Below, in pieces: positions 35,314 through 46,135 of a stretch of 64,000 bases of DNA. Position numbers and translations under genes: made by a program. The notes beneath the pieces are model-generated. The model was not told where the DNA came from. It saw only the letters and a list, made by a program, of their open reading frames with translations, and ran no database searches. This stretch comes from Stomorhina lunata (lineage: Eukaryota; Arthropoda; Insecta; Diptera; Rhiniidae). Each line of letters opens with the position of its first letter. Position 1 is the stretch's first letter. Where the stretch lies: the NCBI GenBank assembly GCA_933228675.1, contig OW121743.1:90186998-90250997 (forward strand), given 5' to 3'.

Positions 35314-36024
35314 AACAAGTAAGAAAGTGCTATAGCCGGTCACAAGCCATCATACAAATATTCGCTCAAAAGTTATATATTTAAGCTGTTTTAATCATTT
35401 GTACTTATATGAGAGCTGGGGTCAAATGTTGACCGATTATCTAGAGATTTGGTTTTTTGATTTTTTTATAGTTTTTACAAAAATAATGAATGCAAAAACT
35501 AAACTCAAAATTCTGGTTGTCTTTAGATTTAAGAGCGTTTTAGTGATTTTTAATAAAAGAGTTTGTATGGGAGCTATAGTCAAATGTGGGCCGATTTTAA
35601 CGAAATTTGGTACAGTGATTTTGGTTTACTTAAGTAGAACTTTGTTTGAATTTCATGAAAAAATATTGATATTTGTGGCCAATATATCAATTCCGGGAAG
35701 TGAAACCTATGTGAGGTACCATAAATAATGAACCGATTTTGACGAATTTCAAAAGCCATGGTCCCACTATCAAAAAAATGATCTGTGCTGAATTTCAACA
35801 AATTATCTTTAGAATTGCGACCTGTACTTTGATGACATGGTTTATATGGGGGTCCAGCCTGCCAGATGGACGGACGGATTGACATCGCTAAATCGATTTA
35901 GAAAGTGATTCTAAACCTATTGGTATACTTAAAGGCGGGTCTAAATAAACAAATATTTCTATCCGTTCCATACATCAGCACAAACTTATAATACCCATTC
36001 CACGTGTGATGGTGAAGGGTATAA
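35314..36024 (+). mobile_element. mini-me/DINE-1-like element H, 5' internal deletion
   Basis: Starts AACAAGTAAGAAAGTGCTA exactly at the end of G. After GCCGGTCACAAGCC it lacks the ATACCCTTCACC block and resumes with CATCATACAAATA. The interior, the GACGGACGG tract at 35868 and the end ATACCCATTCCACG / GGTGAAGGGTATAA are present. Minus frame 35885-35580 matches the by-product frame of element A. Confidence 0.75.
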
Positions 36025-37396
36025 AAATACTATCTCCATATATTGTCAAATCTTGAATCCATCATATATACCGGATTCAACTTGACTGAGATGACTCAGA
36101 AGTTATAGTTGACACAGCAGTTCAAGATGACTCAGCAGTTCGAGATAGCTTTTGCAACTAATTTAACAATTATCAACTGTTAAAGTTCAAAAATGCATAT
36201 TTATAGAAAATAATATCTTTTAACAAAAAAAAAAACAAAATCTTTGAACTAAGAACTTTTTCAAAACCTGATTCAAATTGTCGGCTTTTCAATCGGTCTA
36301 TGTATGTTCAAAACTCATACTATAAAACTTAATGTCATTAAACTCTTAGCGGTCATTGTGCTACATTTAGATATTCATAGACAACAAAATTATGAGATAT
36401 TTTTGCTAATTTATGTTGAAGACCAGCTTTTAAAATATTCAGATGAATATAAAGCTAAAATGATATTTGCACGATTTTCAGAAAAAAATTTGTGGCTTAG
36501 GTATAAGATTTTCAAGATTTGCGTGTGTTAATTTATTGAATACATAGTAACTTCTATACAAACATATACATGTATATATGTTTGTATACTTATATAAATT
36601 TATATTTTGTAACAAAATATATCTTTGTTATATGTGTCATTGGCTTAGCGAAGCTTGAAAATATTTTAAGTTTCTTCTCCTATTACCAATATTATATTTC
36701 TTAGCTTTAAGAAAAACATCATAAACAAAATTTTTACACTTAAAAAAATTTATTCAATTAAACGGCGGCTTAGCTCACATGACTTGCTAAATGAGGGTTG
36801 TAATAATTATTTATTCGAAAAATGTTATAAACATAAAATAACTCATCAAAATTACTAAATTTAAAAAATAAAAATTCACACAATTTTTTTTTTGATTCGA
36901 ACATGAAAATTGTTTAATCACGTTTTGAGTCTAACAAATATTTAGCTACAAAACGGCACAGACAGTCAATGACTTTAAGAGAAACTGAAGTTAAATATTT
37001 TGTTAAATTTTATAAGAAATATAAAAAATCAATTTAAAAAATTTACATAAAACATATTTTTCATTTTTATAATTTTTATAATTTTTACTAATTTAAATTG
37101 CCTGTACTTGAAATTTGCAGTTTAAAAACTTTTTCTTTCATTACACGTTTAGTCTTGAAAATAAGAAGCCGGCCGGCTTAATTGGTATTCTTCACATGAA
37201 AATTTCGAGGCTCTTAATAAATTTGAACTGAAATTTTGTATCTCATAAATTCATAAATAACTAACCCTCAAAGCCATTTAATTGGTAAAATTATTAGTAG
37301 AATAAAATTTTTGTGTTCGGAATATTAATATGGTTAAATGATACTCATTTTAATAAGAACAAGTATTTGGCAAAGCAATATAAGAGTATTTCTAAT
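36025..37396. other. Non-coding, unique-looking
   Basis: No gene recognised. Two GATGACTCAG motifs near 36088 and 36126, each with the TGACTCA core of AP-1 sites, lie in a short imperfect tandem, and a palindrome is present at 36555-36588. The 75-codon frame at 36304 shows no recognised domain. Confidence 0.5.
36555..36588. repeat. 34-bp AT palindrome
   Basis: TATACAAACATATA and TATATGTTTGTATA pair perfectly around CATGTA. It could form a cruciform; no function is implied by context. Confidence 0.8.
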
Positions 37397-37480
37397 AAAA
37401 ACAAGAAAGAGTGCTATATATTCGACTGTACCGAATCTAATCTACCCTCCATTCAATTTTGTTAAAATTTAAAATATATT
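37397..37480 (+). mobile_element. 5' fragment of an element-C-type mini-me
   Basis: AACAAGAAAGAGTGCTATA, then a TTCGACTGTACCGAA hairpin and TCTACCCTCCATTCAATTTT, aligning with the first 80 bases of element C. The rest is replaced by the tRNA-like block and array F. Confidence 0.6.
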
Positions 37481-37489
37481 TCACACATT

Positions 37490-37680
37490 CACAAAAAATA
37501 TCGCACTTATTCCCAGTCGATTACACTTATTTACAAATATAATACACAATCTTTCGCGAACAGCTGTGGTATTGCAGGTTACTCATCCTCATAGCATACC
37601 AGAGGTCCCAAGTTTGATCCCCGGCCAGACAAACGTGAAAAATATCTAAAAATTTTTAAAAAGTGGTTCGCCTCATAGCT
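37490..37680 (+). mobile_element. Copy 4 of the tRNA-like dispersed segment (diverged)
   Basis: The 5' part (TCGCACTTATTCCCAGTC, TTACACTTATTTACAAATAT) aligns loosely with the blocks at 317 and 11166. Then AGAGGTCCCAAGTTTGATCC and CCGGCC closely resemble a tRNA T-arm (B box GTTTGATCC, one mismatch to consensus), preceded 50 bases earlier by AGCTGTGGTATTG. Of all copies this one looks most tRNA-like. It borders array F on its outer side. Whether it belongs to the same family as the others is uncertain. Confidence 0.4.
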
Positions 37681-37682
37681 CA

Positions 37683-39600
37683 TCAATTTTTCTTTAGAAA
37701 ATTTTTTTATCAAAAATTTTTCTATAGAATTTTTTTTTAATTTTTCAAGATTTTTTTTCCAATTTTTTTTTTATCAAAATGTTTTTATAGAAAATTTTTT
37801 TATCAAAAATTTGTTTATAGAAAATGTTTCTACAGAATTTTTTTTATCAAAAATTTTTCTATAAATTTTTTTTTTCCAAAAATTTTTCTATAGAAAATTT
37901 TTTTTTCCAAAACTTTTCTATAGATAATTTTTTTATCAAATATTTTTCTATAGAAAATTTTTTATTAAAAATTCTTCCATAGAATTTTTTTTATTAAAAA
38001 TTCTTCCGTAGAATTTTTTTTTATCAAAAATTTTTCTATAGAAAATTTTTTTATCAAAAATTTTTCTATAGAAAATTTTTTTATCAAAATTTTTCTATAG
38101 TAAATTTTTTTATCAAAAATGATTCTATAGAAAATTTTTTTTATTGAAAATTTTTCTGTAGAAAATTTTTTTATCAAAAATTTTTCTATAGAAAATGTTT
38201 CTACAGAATTTTTTTTTTATCAAAAATTTTTCTATAGAAATTTTTTTTATCAAAAATTTTTCTATGGAAAATTTTTTTATCAAAAATTTTTCTATGGAAA
38301 ATTTTTTTATCAAAAATTTTTCTATAGAATTTTTTTTTTAATTTTTCAATAGATTTTTTTCCCATTTTTTTTTACCAAAATGTTTTTATAGAACATTTTT
38401 TTATCAAAAATTTGTTAATAGAAAATGTTTCTACAGAATTTTTTTTTATCAAAAATTTTTCTATAGATTTTTTTTTCCAAAAATTTTTCTATAGAAAATT
38501 TTTTTTTTCCAATACTTTTCTATAGATAATTTTTTTATCAAATATTTTTCTATAGAAAATTTTTTATTAAAAATTCTTCCATAGAATTTTTTTTATTAAA
38601 AATTCTTCCATAGAATTTTTTTTTTATCAAAAATTTTTCTATAGAAAATTTTTTTATCAAAAATTTTTTTATCCCAAATTTTTTTATCAAAATTTTTCTA
38701 TAGTAAATTTTTTTATCAAAAATGATTCTATAGAAAATTTTTCTATAGAAAATTTTTTTTATTGAAAATTTTTCTGTAGAAAATTTTTTTATCAAAAATT
38801 TTTCTATAGAAAATGTTTCTACAGAATTTTTTTTTTTATCAAAAATTTTTCTATAGAAATTTTTTTTATCAAAAATTTTTCTATGGAAAATTTTTTTATC
38901 AAAAATTTTTCTATGGAAAATTTTTTTATCTAAAATTTTTTTATCATAAATTTTTCTATAGAAAATTTTTTTATCAAAAATTTTTCTATAGAATATTTTT
39001 TCATCAAAAATCTTTCTATAGAAAATTTTTTTATCAAAAATTGGTCAATAGAACATTTTTCTATAGAACATTTTTTTATCAAAAATTTTTCTATGGAAAA
39101 TTTTTTTATCAAATATGTTTCTATAGAAAATTTTTTTATCAAAAATTTTTCTATGTAAAATTTTTTTATCAAAAATTTTTCTATAGAAAATTTTCTTATC
39201 AAAAATTTTTCTATGGAAGATTTTTTTATCAAAAATTTTTCTATGGAAAATTTTTTTATCAAAAATTTTTCTATAGAAAATTTTTTTATCAAAAATTTTT
39301 CCATAAAAAATTTTTTATCGAAAATTTTTCTATTGAAAATTTTTTTACCAAAAATTTTTCTATAGAAAATTTTTTTATCAAAAATTTTTCTATAGAAAAT
39401 TTTTTTATCAAAAATTTTTCTATAGAAATTTTTTTTTCAAAATTTTTGTATAGAAAATTTTTTTGTCAAAAATTTTTCCATGGAAAATTTTTTATCAAAA
39501 ATTCTTCCATAGAAATTTTTTTATCAAAAAATTTGATAAAAAAATTTTTGATAAAAAATTTTCTATAGAATAATTTTTGATAAAAAAAAATTTCTTTGAA
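37683..39600. repeat. Array F: 30-bp CTATAG-core minisatellite with 601-bp higher-order duplication
   Basis: Exact 30-bp units, core TTTTTCTATAGAAAA and linker TTTTTTTATCAAAAA. The block from about 37735 to 38335 recurs at 38336-38935 with the same variant units in the same order (offset 601 bp, e.g. GTTTTTATAG at 37781 and 38382). From 38940 on the units are more uniform. Because 30 is a multiple of three, both strands are open for up to 251 codons (FFYQK/IKKFSIEKF repeats); these are not proteins. At about 39540 a few units are inverted. Confidence 0.95.
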
Positions 39601-39724
39601 AGTTTTACTCTGATGTATTGCACTCAGATCCTAATTTATAACATTTATAAATTTTTTATCAAAACTTTTTCTATCGAAAATTTTTGCCATGAAAATTTTT
39701 TTGTCAACATTTTTTTGAATCGAA

Positions 39725-40112
39725 AATATCTAAAAAATATAAAAATCTAAAAATCTAAAATTGTGTAATATAAGAATTTAAATCTATTTTGAAAAATATT
39801 CCCAAAATTTACAAAAAATATTTCCAATGTTTACCAAATAAAAGTGTGGTGGCAACAATTTTCGTGATTATATTTCTTTTTTCTCTTGAACCATGTATTT
39901 GTTGCTATAAATTGGATTTTGATTTTTTCTTGCCTGTTTTGTTTTTGTATTTTCTTCAACAGAGCGGCACCAACCAACTTTGTTAACATCCAAATTTCAA
40001 CTGAATGATCTTAGTACCAATTTTCACGAGTTTTATTAATGATCGTGGTATTTACGAAAATTACATAAAATTCATCGGCTACTGGTGGTATGGGCTGCCT
40101 ACTCCTGCTTAT
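39725..40112 (+). repeat. Inverted module, left copy
   Basis: About 370-390 bp aligning at roughly 85% by eye with the reverse complement of 45752-46135. Landmarks: GAAAAATATTCCCAA at 39790, CTCTTGAACCATGTATTTG, AGCGGCACCAACCAACT at 39962, TTCACGAGTTTTATTAATGA and GGTGGTATGGGCTGCCTACT at 40085. The 65-codon frame at 39789 crosses it but is broken by indels in the partner copy, arguing against coding. Confidence 0.9.
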
Positions 40113-41596
40113 ATGTTATATCTTATTTAAATTATCCTAAAAGTATGCTACACAATTGGGTCTTAAATATCTTACATTTTGATCCGGTCTTTCAGTCTTT
40201 AAATTTTTAATATTTTTCTTTAATATCGCCACTTGTTCCCATTTCTTTGTATCTAATTAAATTTAGGGCTTTATATTAAATTTAAACCACTTGGCCAACA
40301 TTTTATTTACTTAATTTCTTTCTTTCTTATTTTTTAATTTCTATCATTTTTTTCCTTCTTCTTGAGCTAATTTCTTGTTGTTTCTTTCTTCTCATTAACA
40401 TTTTAACAGCTTAAGGCAAATGAACGAAAAAAAGCAAAAATCTAAAAGATATAAAAAAGTACCTTTTGTTTATTATCTTTTCGCATAAAATATATTTTAT
40501 ACTTTTTTTTTTTGGATCAGGAAAAGAAATTAAAAAATAATTTATTTTTCATCTCTTTTGACCTTATTTTTGTTCGTTTTTTGATGTTTATTTGGTTGAA
40601 GCGCTAAATGGATTTGTTCTTAAAAGAAGATTAAATAATTAAATCAGAAAAAAAATGGAAAACAAAAAGTTTTTATAGCATCTTTGAAAGGAGAAAGTAA
40701 CGTAATTTATTTTTAATAATTTTGGCCTGTTTAGAGGGGAAAAACGTCATTTATAAATTGGGGAAAGAAATTTTATAATTTCTTTAGCATAAAGGAAGCA
40801 GAAATTTGAAGCATTTTTAAAAGAAAACTTGGTCTCTTTATAATGAAAAAATGAATATCGCTGACTCAATATGCAAAGGCACTAAGTCCATATTTGAAAA
40901 ATTTTCAAAAGAGATAGAAAACAATAGAAATTTTCTGTTTAAAAATTTTTGATTTTTTTTTTTTTGAAATGTACTTTTATTAGGGACTTAGATCTTTTTT
41001 TTTGTAAAAATTGGACTTAGCGCTTTTGCTCATCATTAGAAAACAACAACTCAAAAACGAGATACTGTTGTTTTATTATTGTAATATCTGCATTTTTACT
41101 TATTGTACTTTTCAACATCAAAATCTACATTACTAGAAAAAGTGGACTTAATGCCTTTTCATGTTAAGCCAGCGTTAGTGTATACTAAGTTTGTCTCTTC
41201 AAACAGTCAGAAAACTTCTTTTAAGCTAATTTGTCTTATAACAAAGAGACTTAAGAAAACTTGTCTCTTCAAAAAGAGACCGAGAAATGTTCTTTGGAAA
41301 ATTGTTCTTTAAAAATATGGTCAAATTTTCTATAGAAATTTGTCCCTTGATAGAAAATAATAGAAACAATTTTTGTTTTAGCTAATTTGAATTTTAATAA
41401 AGAGGTTAAAGAAAATGTTATAAAGTATTTAAAATTTTATTTATACATAAACATGTTAACATTTTAAGACCATAATAAGGAAAGTTCACTAAACTTACAA
41501 AGCTTGATCTGGTAAATTTAATAAATGGACAGTACCAAATAAACAAATTTCCAAAAAAGTACCAAATAATTTCATCAAAACAGAAAAATAAGCACA
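40113..41596. other. Non-coding spacer inside the inverted structure
   Basis: Contains a MITE-like scrap at about 40127-40186 (CCTAAAAGTATGCTACAC, ATATCTTACATTTT) and otherwise T-rich unique-looking DNA. No gene supported; the 69-codon frame at 41103 has no recognised feature. Confidence 0.5.
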
Positions 41597-41915
41597 GGGG
41601 CCAAATTATCGCATTCGATATCGATCGAAAACTCAGACTTTTAAGCGAATATTGTGAAGTATACTTTAGTGATGTTGAAAGTTACTTCGATGCAAAAAGT
41701 TTATTGAAATTTGGTGTCCATTTTGATTCGTTTTTAAAAACATATAGTTCAATTAAAACTCTTTTACTATTGTTCGTCTTAGGACAAATAACTTGAAAAA
41801 AATATATCAAACTGTGCATCTTTTAAATAATTTTGATTATCCTTAAAGTATGCTATACAAATGTTTTGAAAATATCTAAGATTTCGATTGATATCGAATG
41901 CCGTAATTTGGGCCC
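41597..41915 (+). mobile_element. GGGGCC MITE, copy 3 (319 bp)
   Basis: Termini GGGGCCAAATTATCGC and GCCGTAATTTGGGCCC, each with CGATATCG-type motifs. Same orientation as the copy at 23320 (AAAACTCAGACTTTTAAGCG next to the left end, CTTAAAGTATGCTATAC near the right). Near full length. Confidence 0.8.
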
Positions 41916-42810
41916 AGATAGGGATACTGAAAAGTACCAAAAGAATAATTTATTTCAAGCACCCTAAAGTATTCTCCACAATTTTCTCCATAACTATTTA
42001 AAGCCTTAAATTTCTAACCACTATAATTTACTAAAATTTTTATAGCCAAATGTACAGCATAAATTCTCCACTAAATTACGAAATCAATGCTGGCAAAAAA
42101 TATTCCAAATTTTTATTACTGAATTGCATCCATCCACCAGAAAACATCTAATTTGGTTGGTTTTTTTTTTTTTTTTATTTTGCAATTTCCATTTAACCAC
42201 TTCACTAATTAATTACTGACCCAACATTTTACACTCGTACACACACACACACAGACACAGACATAGACATAGAAAAATATAGATCTAGTATATAATTTAC
42301 ATTTATGCGCTTTGATGGTCATGGCAAACACCCACGAGATTATAATGAAATATTTGCCTAGAAATAATAATTTAGGTTATATGAAATTTCATCTTGTTTT
42401 ATAATTATTATAGGTATTGTCTATATGTGTGTGTGAATTTTTTTACACATACTTAAGCAGAAATTGCTTCTAAACATTAGCAAAATTTTCAGTATAATAA
42501 TTTCATATAACTAGATACTAAAGCTAGTATACGCTTAGGGCTTTAGTTATGAGCATAGAAAATGAAAATTGTTAGATTTTGAATGGAAAGTAAGTTCTGG
42601 AAGAACAGGAAGCATATTAAGGCATTCGATGTAAATAAAATTGTGCTGCATACCTTTAGGAGTTTCCAGAAATTAGTTTTATTAAGTCATGTTATCCTAA
42701 ACTACGCCAAATGTTATTCTAATTTGTTAAAATACTCTACCAAACATTTAAATTTAACATAATTGGAAAATACTTCTTTTAAATCTCCTAAAAGTAGTTT
42801 TGCACCGAAA
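41916..42810. other. Non-coding spacer with short CA-rich tract
   Basis: No gene. Has an (AC)n run at 42240-42253 followed by GACACAGACATAGACATAG. From about 42600 the sequence (GCATTCGATGTAAAT, GCATACCTTTAGGAG) resembles a decayed MITE arm. Confidence 0.5.
42240..42280. repeat. (AC)n/(GACATA)n microsatellite
   Basis: Seven AC dinucleotides followed by imperfect GACACAGACATA units. Confidence 0.8.
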
Positions 42811-42975
42811 GTATTGCACTTTGACCTTTCAAATCGTGTCAAGATCTGTAGGCCCAATGCACAGATTCTCATTGCCGATTCAAATCGATATTGACGATAT
42901 TTCAACTGAAATTTAATTGCATATTTTTGGGCTTTTCCAAAATATGTTTTCAAATGGACATTGAAATCCAGTTAC
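42811..42975 (+). repeat. Direct repeat of about 165 bp, copy 1
   Basis: Runs from TTGCACTTTGACCTTTC to CAAATGGACATTGAAATCC and matches 43127-43288 at about 95% by eye, offset 316 bp. It includes TCGTGTCAAGAT and GATTCAAATCGA. The 79-codon minus frame across copy 1 has no recognised domain. Confidence 0.9.
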
Positions 42976-43126
42976 AATTTCTTGCTTATCAAATTATATT
43001 TCCGTTAAATACTTTTGCTTAGAAGGGTTAAAAGAAATAATTGAATATAATTTTTTTCTCCTAAAGGTATGCTACACATTTCCTTTATGAAGTGTTAGGT
43101 GTTTTGTTAACAATTTTTGCAAGAGA

Positions 43127-43288
43127 GTGTTGCACTTTAACCTTTCAAATCGTGTCAAGATGTGTAGGCCCAAAGCACAGATTCTCACTGCCGATTCAAA
43201 TCGAAATTGACGATATTTCAACTAAAATTTAATTGCATATTTTTGGGCTTTTTCAAAATGTGTTTTCAAATGGACATTGAAATCCTAG
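43127..43288 (+). repeat. Direct repeat of about 165 bp, copy 2
   Basis: Second copy of the 42811 block, with few substitutions (TGACCT/TAACCT, GATCTG/GATGTG). The 150 bp between copies is unrelated, apart from CCTAAAGGTATGCTACAC near 43062, a MITE-type motif. It may be an internal duplication within a decayed MITE. Confidence 0.9.
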
Positions 43289-43579
43289 ACATTAAGGTCC
43301 AAAATCTTAATTCGAATCGAATAAAATATTTGCTAAATTTATAAATTTAGCCCTTTGACGACTATATATGATGCTTGCGAGGGGTTCTTAAGCTTATATA
43401 ATGATCCTGGTCATAGATACAGAAAAATTTCTAAAAGACTGTTTTATAGAAGAAGATTAGGGCACAAACATGTAGTTCGTCTCGAGTCTCTGTAGGGAAT
43501 CACTTGTTCCCTACGATGCATCGCGATGTTTCGAATTTCACAAAATGTATAGCTGATCAAATTATATTCAAAACTTCTG

Positions 43580-43729
43580 AGGCCAAATCGCCGCATTTAA
43601 ACTAAATGTTTTGATAACAATCGTTTATGCGTAGATATCAAATTTAATTAAACTTTTTGCAAAATTTCTAAAGTATGCTACAAAATATTTGCTTAATAGT
43701 TTTCGATCAATATCGAAACTATTTGGCTA
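43580..43729. mobile_element. GGGGCC MITE, internally deleted copy (about 150 bp)
   Basis: Left GAGGCCAAATCGCCGCATTT and right TTTCGATCAATATCGAAA...ATTTGGCT are the family's ends; AAAGTATGCTACAAAATATT is kept inside. It resembles the right arm of the split MITE at 23860 most closely. Confidence 0.6.
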
Positions 43730-43994
43730 TAATCACAAAAAAATAAAATCACTTCAGCCAAAAATTGTTGGTCAACATTCGATAAGTTATGAGGCTCAAA
43801 ACATAATCGGGATCATGTGTTATATACTTTTAGGAAGTTCGAAATAATTAAATTTAATAAATAATTTTTCTTTTAGTGTTACAACTTACACAATTGAATT
43901 GAGTGCAGTAAACAATATCTGTAACCTCCAAAAGTATGCAACAAAATTATCTTGAAAATATTTGAAAAGTGAATTCTAGTGCCTAATACGAGCA

Positions 43995-44311
43995 GGGGCC
44001 AAATTACGGCATTCGATATCGGTCGAAATCTTAGCTATTTTCAAAACATTTGTACAGCATACTTTAAGGATAATCAAAATTATTTAAAAGATGCACAGTT
44101 TACTATATTTTTGAGAAGTTATTTGCCAAAAGATAATCAATAGTAAAAGAGTTTTAATTGAACTATATATTTTTAAAAAGGAATCAAAATTGATACCAAA
44201 TTCCAATAAACTTTTTGCATCGAAGTAACTTTGAACATCCCTAAAGTATACATCACAATATTCGCTTAAAAGTCTGAGTTTTCGATCGATATCGAATGCG
44301 GTAATTTGGCA
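43995..44311 (-). mobile_element. GGGGCC MITE, copy 4 (about 317 bp)
   Basis: Termini GGGGCCAAATTACGGC and GCGGTAATTTGGC, the last bases degraded to AC. Same orientation as the copy at 32924 and highly similar to it through the interior (AAGTTATTTGCCAAAAGATA, CATCCCTAAAGTATAC). The 93-codon minus frame at 44365 is a by-product. Confidence 0.8.
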
Positions 44312-45751
44312 CAAGTTTTTTAAATCTGCGAAGTATGATGTTGTAAAGTATATAATATATTCCAAAATTTTTCTTCCTTATGACCTCAACCAAAAATGAT
44401 AAAATTTAATAAAGACACCAAAGCTCTTTCAAAACTATGTTGCCTAAAAATCTTAGAACATAATATATTTCCCTTAATTACAAGATTTTTTTTCCAATTT
44501 TCAGAGGTCATTAATAATAAAAAAAAGTATCACTTCTCGTTAAAAAAAAATAAACAAATATAAACTCAAAATTTATATACATAAACCCCCTGAACCATAC
44601 GAAAATACATAAATATCTCTATTCTAAAACAGTAAATATATTTTACTTTTATCGCCACTTTGCCAAATGTACTCAAAATACGAGTACTCTGCTACCAAAC
44701 TACCGCATCGATAAAACGATAAGTGTAAAAATATCTGGATGAATTATGGGAATTCAATGACATAAAACATGAAAATGAACAGTAGAGGCAAACTCATACA
44801 TTTAAACATAACAAAAACACCCCAAACAAATACATGTACAAAAAAAAATTATTTACATTTATTACTCCTACAGTATGTATGTATGAATGTATGTATGTGT
44901 ACTTGTTTGTATCCAATGAATTGTTATAAACAATTTCATTAAATTTTTCATAAATTATATGCCATTATTGATACATTTATTATATGAGCTCGATAAAGCA
45001 AAAAAAAAAAACATGAATATTTCATATACAAAATATTCAAATTCAAATATATTCCAACACATAAACGCCACTAATACTTTTATACCAAAATTAATTTATA
45101 ACTTTACACATACAGAGACACAAACAGCAGCAGTGAAGCAGATAAAAAAATATAATCATAATAATAATGAATGATGGGTTTTTTGTTCGACTGGGGCACC
45201 CTCCTCTGGTACTGTTGCATCTAATCAAATTTATAGCGAAATTTTAGCTAAATTGATAACAACTGAAGAGATATCTGCTGCAACCCAGCAAACATTTTAG
45301 AGTAGGAACATTTTTTTTTTGAGAAATTTATACCATTCTCATTTTTTTAGTTAATACTAAAGGTCATACTATCTCATTCGACTTGAATAAAAATGATAAA
45401 TATTTTTAAGAAATTCATCTTGCATATTTTTAGGAGGTTTTAAATCATCTTTAATATTGTTATATTAAGTGTATGTTGCTGTTAATTTAAGCAATATATA
45501 AGCTAATTTTAGAAAAACTATTAATTAAAAAAAACTTTTAATTTAAAGTTAACATACAAGACAAAAATGAAGAATGGAATTTATTTTTCGAGGAAATACA
45601 TAAAAGTATAACACACGATATTCTTAATAAGTATTGAGGAGCTAACGTTTGTTGCAATTAGAGCAATTGATTCCATAGGTCTAATTCAATGAGTATTGAG
45701 AAGCTAACGTTTGAAATGTTCATAATTATTTCTACCTTAAAGTGGTTCATA
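44312..45751. other. Non-coding spacer inside the inverted structure
   Basis: No gene supported. TATGTATG-type short repeats at about 44871-44900; GAGTATTGAGGAGCTAACG at about 45632 recurs as GAGTATTGAGAAGCTAACG at about 45691. Confidence 0.5.
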
Positions 45752-46135
45752 AATAGGAGTAGGCAGCCCATACCACCAGTAGCCGATGAGTTTTTTTTAA
45801 TTTTCGTAAATACCACGCTCATTAATAAAACTCGTGAAAATGAGTACTAAAAACTTTCAGTTGGAATTTGGATGTTAACAGAGTTGGTTGGTGCCGCTTT
45901 GTTAAAGAAAAGACAAAAACAAAATATTCAAAAAACAAATCAAAATCCAATTTATAGCAACAAAATATATGGTTCAAGAGAACAAAGAAATATAATTTCG
46001 AACATTGTTGCCACGACACTTTTATTTTTGTAAGCATTGGGAGTATTTTTGTAAATATTGGGAATATTTTTCAAAACAAAAATAAATTCTAATAATAAAT
46101 AATTTTAGATTTTTATATTTTTTAGAAATATTTGA
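45752..46135 (-). repeat. Inverted module, right copy
   Basis: Reverse complement of 39725-40112: AGGCAGCCCATACCACC at 45761, AGTTGGTTGGTGCCGCTT at 45883, ATATATGGTTCAAGAG at 45965, TTGGGAATATTTTTC at 46058. Differences are scattered substitutions and small indels. Directly followed by array G, in the opposite orientation to array F. Confidence 0.9.

Noticed and set aside
38813..39568. 251-codon plus-strand frame (FFYQK repeats), with an open minus-strand frame opposite
   Set aside because: The 30-bp satellite unit is a multiple of three with no stop in several frames, so both strands are open. Low-complexity composition, indels at the edges, no start context; not a gene.
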